Of a stretch of DNA of 10,327 nt, positions 8,656 through 10,327 are shown one piece after another (positions within the stretch are counted from its first letter, which is position 1; every line of letters begins with the position of its first letter). This DNA is from a bacterium (lineage in GTDB: Bacteria > UBA6262): positions 1 through 10,327 of the forward strand of contig JAQUQP010000060.1 in the NCBI GenBank assembly GCA_028716025.1. The letters run 5' to 3'. A program made the position numbers and the translations under genes. The notes under the pieces were generated by a model. That model saw only the letters and a list, made by a program, of their open reading frames with translations. It was not told where the DNA came from and did no database searches.

Positions 8656-9235
8656 GGGCCTCCTGTTTAGCCTGGTACTGCGCGTAGAGTATATAACCAC
8701 CCCAAGCCAAAGCCAAGAGCATAAGCAGTATCCCGATAGTCAAACTAACTGTGGCCAGGAGATGGTCATACTGCAGCCAGCCCAAACGTCCCAGGATATT
8801 TTCCCAGTCATGATATCCAGGCGCCTCTTTCCCGGTCACACCGCCTAACAGGATCAATTCACCGGCCCGGGCATCATTAATATATGGAGCGCTGTCCATA
8901 AAGCTCTGGCCCAGCCACCAAAGCCCGATCGAGGCCCCAAAAGCATCACGGTTTTTCAGCAGGAACGCCCCGGTCACGATCGCGGGCATGATCAATTGCA
9001 TCAGTGTCCCGCCCAGCACTCCCATAAAATCACCTAAAAAGGAAAAAATAATATGCCCGGCTTCGTGCATCGGCAGGTTAATATTGTGCATGAAAGACAT
9101 CATCTGGTCCTGCATGGGAGTTTTCATTAATTTGAAACCCCAGAGTAAAAAGAACATATATACCAGTACCCGGCCATAGAAATAGGCAGGTTCTTTTATT
9201 TCCTGCTCCGGGAATATCAGTTCTTTTATAGTCAT
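8648..9235 (-). CDS. Putative membrane zinc metallopeptidase, HEAGH motif (M50-like)
   Basis: 195 residues. The metal-binding HEAGH (57-61, in NLPMHEAGH) lies in or next to a hydrophobic stretch, as in site-2-type peptidases. Hydrophobic segments are at about 21-38, 62-92 and 158-184. Other likely conserved residues are NRDAFGASIGLWWLGQS (95-111), MDSAPYINDARA (113-124), where an Asp could be the third metal ligand, and YHDW (141-144). The whole pattern resembles a compact uncharacterised family of HEAGH membrane proteins I have met in other bacteria; I see no PDZ domain. The start ATG shares ATGA with the thioesterase stop, and there is no separate ribosome site, so translation is probably coupled. 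Catalytic activity and substrate are inference. Confidence 0.75.
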   Translation of the reverse strand: MTIKELIFPEQEIKEPAYFYGRVLVYMFFLLWGFKLMKTPMQDQMMSFMHNINLPMHEAGHIIFSFLGDFMGVLGGTLMQLIMPAIVTGAFLLKNRDAFGASIGLWWLGQSFMDSAPYINDARAGELILLGGVTGKEAPGYHDWENILGRLGWLQYDHLLATVSLTIGILLMLLALAWGGYILYAQYQAKQEAHE

Positions 9236-9609
9236 TTATTGGCGATATTGAAAGCAGTGGCAAGTACCAGCGCTACCAATTCCTTTTTCCGCCTTACCTC
9301 GATCAGCGACACAGTGGTTTTCCTGCCCTCTTTGATATTTCGAGCCCTGGCTTCTATGATATCGCCGGCAAATACCGGCGACAGGTAATTGATCTTCATT
9401 TCCATGGCCACAGCCACTCGCCCCTTGGTATTCACTGCCTGGGCAAAAGCCCGGTCAGCTAGGGTAAAGATCGCACCGCCGTGAGCTGAGCCATTAGAGT
9501 TCAGGTGCCGCGGCCCGATCTTCAATTTGTAGCTTTTTCCCTGGATAGCGGTCTTAATGCCGACCAGCTCTGAGAATGGGCTTCTTTTTTGATGAAATGA
9601 TTGTTTCAT
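9232..9609 (-). CDS. PaaI-like hotdog-fold thioesterase
   Basis: 125 residues, normal for a single hotdog domain acting on acyl-CoA thioesters as a multimer in the cytoplasm. The active-site stretch HLNSNGSAHGGAIFTLADRAF (35-55) has the family pattern NxxGxxHGGxxxxLAD, with N38, HGG 43-45 and D52. The strand EMKINYLSPVFAGDIIEARAR (70-90) then carries the usual INYLxPxxxGD motif. The ATG at 9609 follows AAGGA by about seven bases. The gene overlaps the end of coaX by 56 bases and the peptidase gene by 4. The true acyl substrate is not visible; being next to a CoA-synthesis gene is suggestive only. Confidence 0.88.
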   Translation of the reverse strand: MKQSFHQKRSPFSELVGIKTAIQGKSYKLKIGPRHLNSNGSAHGGAIFTLADRAFAQAVNTKGRVAVAMEMKINYLSPVFAGDIIEARARNIKEGRKTTVSLIEVRRKKELVALVLATAFNIANK

Positions 9610-10327
9610 AGATCATCCTTAACCCGATCAAGGTCAGGTTTTGATTGACCTTATCGAATATTTTTTCCGCGTTCTGGATCAAATATACTAATCCGCCGGT
9701 ACCGACAATGACCGGCCGGCCCTTGATCTCTTTCTTAAGTTGTTTCAGGATCTCTTTTACCTGGCCCAGGAAACCAAATACCAAACCTGCCTGCATGCTA
9801 TGCACTGTATTTTTTCCCAGGCACTTATCTGGTTTGACCAGCTCTACCTTGGGCAATTTGGCGGTTCTCCTGAACAAAGCCTCGCAGGAGATCCCGATAC
9901 CAGGAGCAATAGCTCCGCCCAGGTATTCCCCGTTCTTCGAAACTACGTCAAAGGTAGTCGCGGTACCGAAATCCACAATGATCAATGGTTCCCCTTTTTT
10001 GCGGTAGAGCTCCCAGGCAGCCAGGGCATTGACGATCCGGTCCGTGCCTACTTCACCCGGAACGTCATATAAGATCGGCATAGGTACCTTACGGGGCTCA
10101 ACTACCAGCGCTTTATTCTTGACATATTTCCGGCATACTTGCACCCAGACATCGGTCAAGCTGGGCACAACGCTGGCAATTATCGCGCCGGTCATTTCCC
10201 TGTCCCCGGCTAGTAACGTGCCATTGATCAATCCAGTCAGTTCCAAACCATATTCATCATCGGTCCGCCGGTGATCAGTGGTAAATCTCCAGTTGGCTAC
10301 CAGTGTGTTCGCCCGGAAGATCCCCAC
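9554..10327 (-). CDS. coaX: Type III pantothenate kinase, N-terminus cut off by window edge
   Basis: It phosphorylates pantothenate, the first step of coenzyme A synthesis. 257 codons are present. The first residues VGIFR match the end of the usual DxGNTNxxxGIF phosphate-binding start, so roughly ten residues are missing beyond the right edge. The GTG at the edge is internal, not the start. Visible motifs are IIASVVP (49-55), PGEVGTDRIVNALAAW (90-105) with the catalytic-type Asp96, the second phosphate motif IIVDFGTATTFDVV (116-129), GGAIAPGI (137-144) and GTGGL (209-213), ending with LTLIGLRMIYE. Lengths and spacing are normal for the family. The stop TAA lies inside the thioesterase gene (56-base overlap), which places coaX upstream in the same operon. 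Confidence 0.97.
   Translation of the reverse strand: MGIFRANTLVANWRFTTDHRRTDDEYGLELTGLINGTLLAGDREMTGAIIASVVPSLTDVWVQVCRKYVKNKALVVEPRKVPMPILYDVPGEVGTDRIVNALAAWELYRKKGEPLIIVDFGTATTFDVVSKNGEYLGGAIAPGIGISCEALFRRTAKLPKVELVKPDKCLGKNTVHSMQAGLVFGFLGQVKEILKQLKKEIKGRPVIVGTGGLVYLIQNAEKIFDKVNQNLTLIGLRMIYETIISSKKKPILRAGRH

Noticed and set aside
8656..8700. GTG start adding 15 residues to the OB-like membrane protein
   Set aside because: The added residues are basic and polar with no conserved look, and would lengthen the overlap with the peptidase gene. The ATG at 8655 has AGGAGG and places the first membrane helix at the N-terminus.

Overview
All nine protein genes in this window lie on the minus strand, so transcription runs from the right edge to the left. 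The sequence is bacterial: a type III pantothenate kinase, a DnaE-type replicative polymerase, and a groES-groEL operon with a CIRCE operator. GC content is moderate, promoters look sigma70-like, and most genes have strong AAGGAG-type ribosome sites. I cannot name the phylum. An uncultured, poorly sampled lineage is possible, but that is only an impression.

Layout in transcription order. (1) 10327-6919 is a tightly packed run of five genes: coaX (missing its first few codons at the window edge), a PaaI-like hotdog thioesterase, a small membrane protein with a HEAGH zinc-peptidase motif, a membrane-anchored protein with an OB-like segment, and an exported TrpX-type substrate-binding protein without its transporter. 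Three of the four junctions overlap and the fourth has a 15-base gap, so this is very probably one operon. (2) 6908-4770 is the chaperonin operon: promoter, CIRCE, a second perfect palindrome directly next to CIRCE, groES, groEL and a strong intrinsic terminator. (3) 4767-1286 is dnaE, whose promoter sits so close to the ATG that the mRNA should be leaderless. (4) 1289-1 holds a promoter at the dnaE stop codon, a leader of about 160 bases with two small inverted repeats, and the first 364 codons of an exported protein with a carboxypeptidase-regulatory-like domain and a ZU5-like region. That gene runs off the left edge.

Housekeeping functions dominate (CoA synthesis, protein folding, replication). 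The least understood parts are the metallopeptidase/OB-protein pair, the double-palindrome control region of groESL, the leaderless dnaE start and the cut-off exported protein. I saw no tRNA, rRNA, CRISPR array, insertion sequence or phage gene. No gene-free stretch exceeds 300 bases; the longest is 1093-1285.
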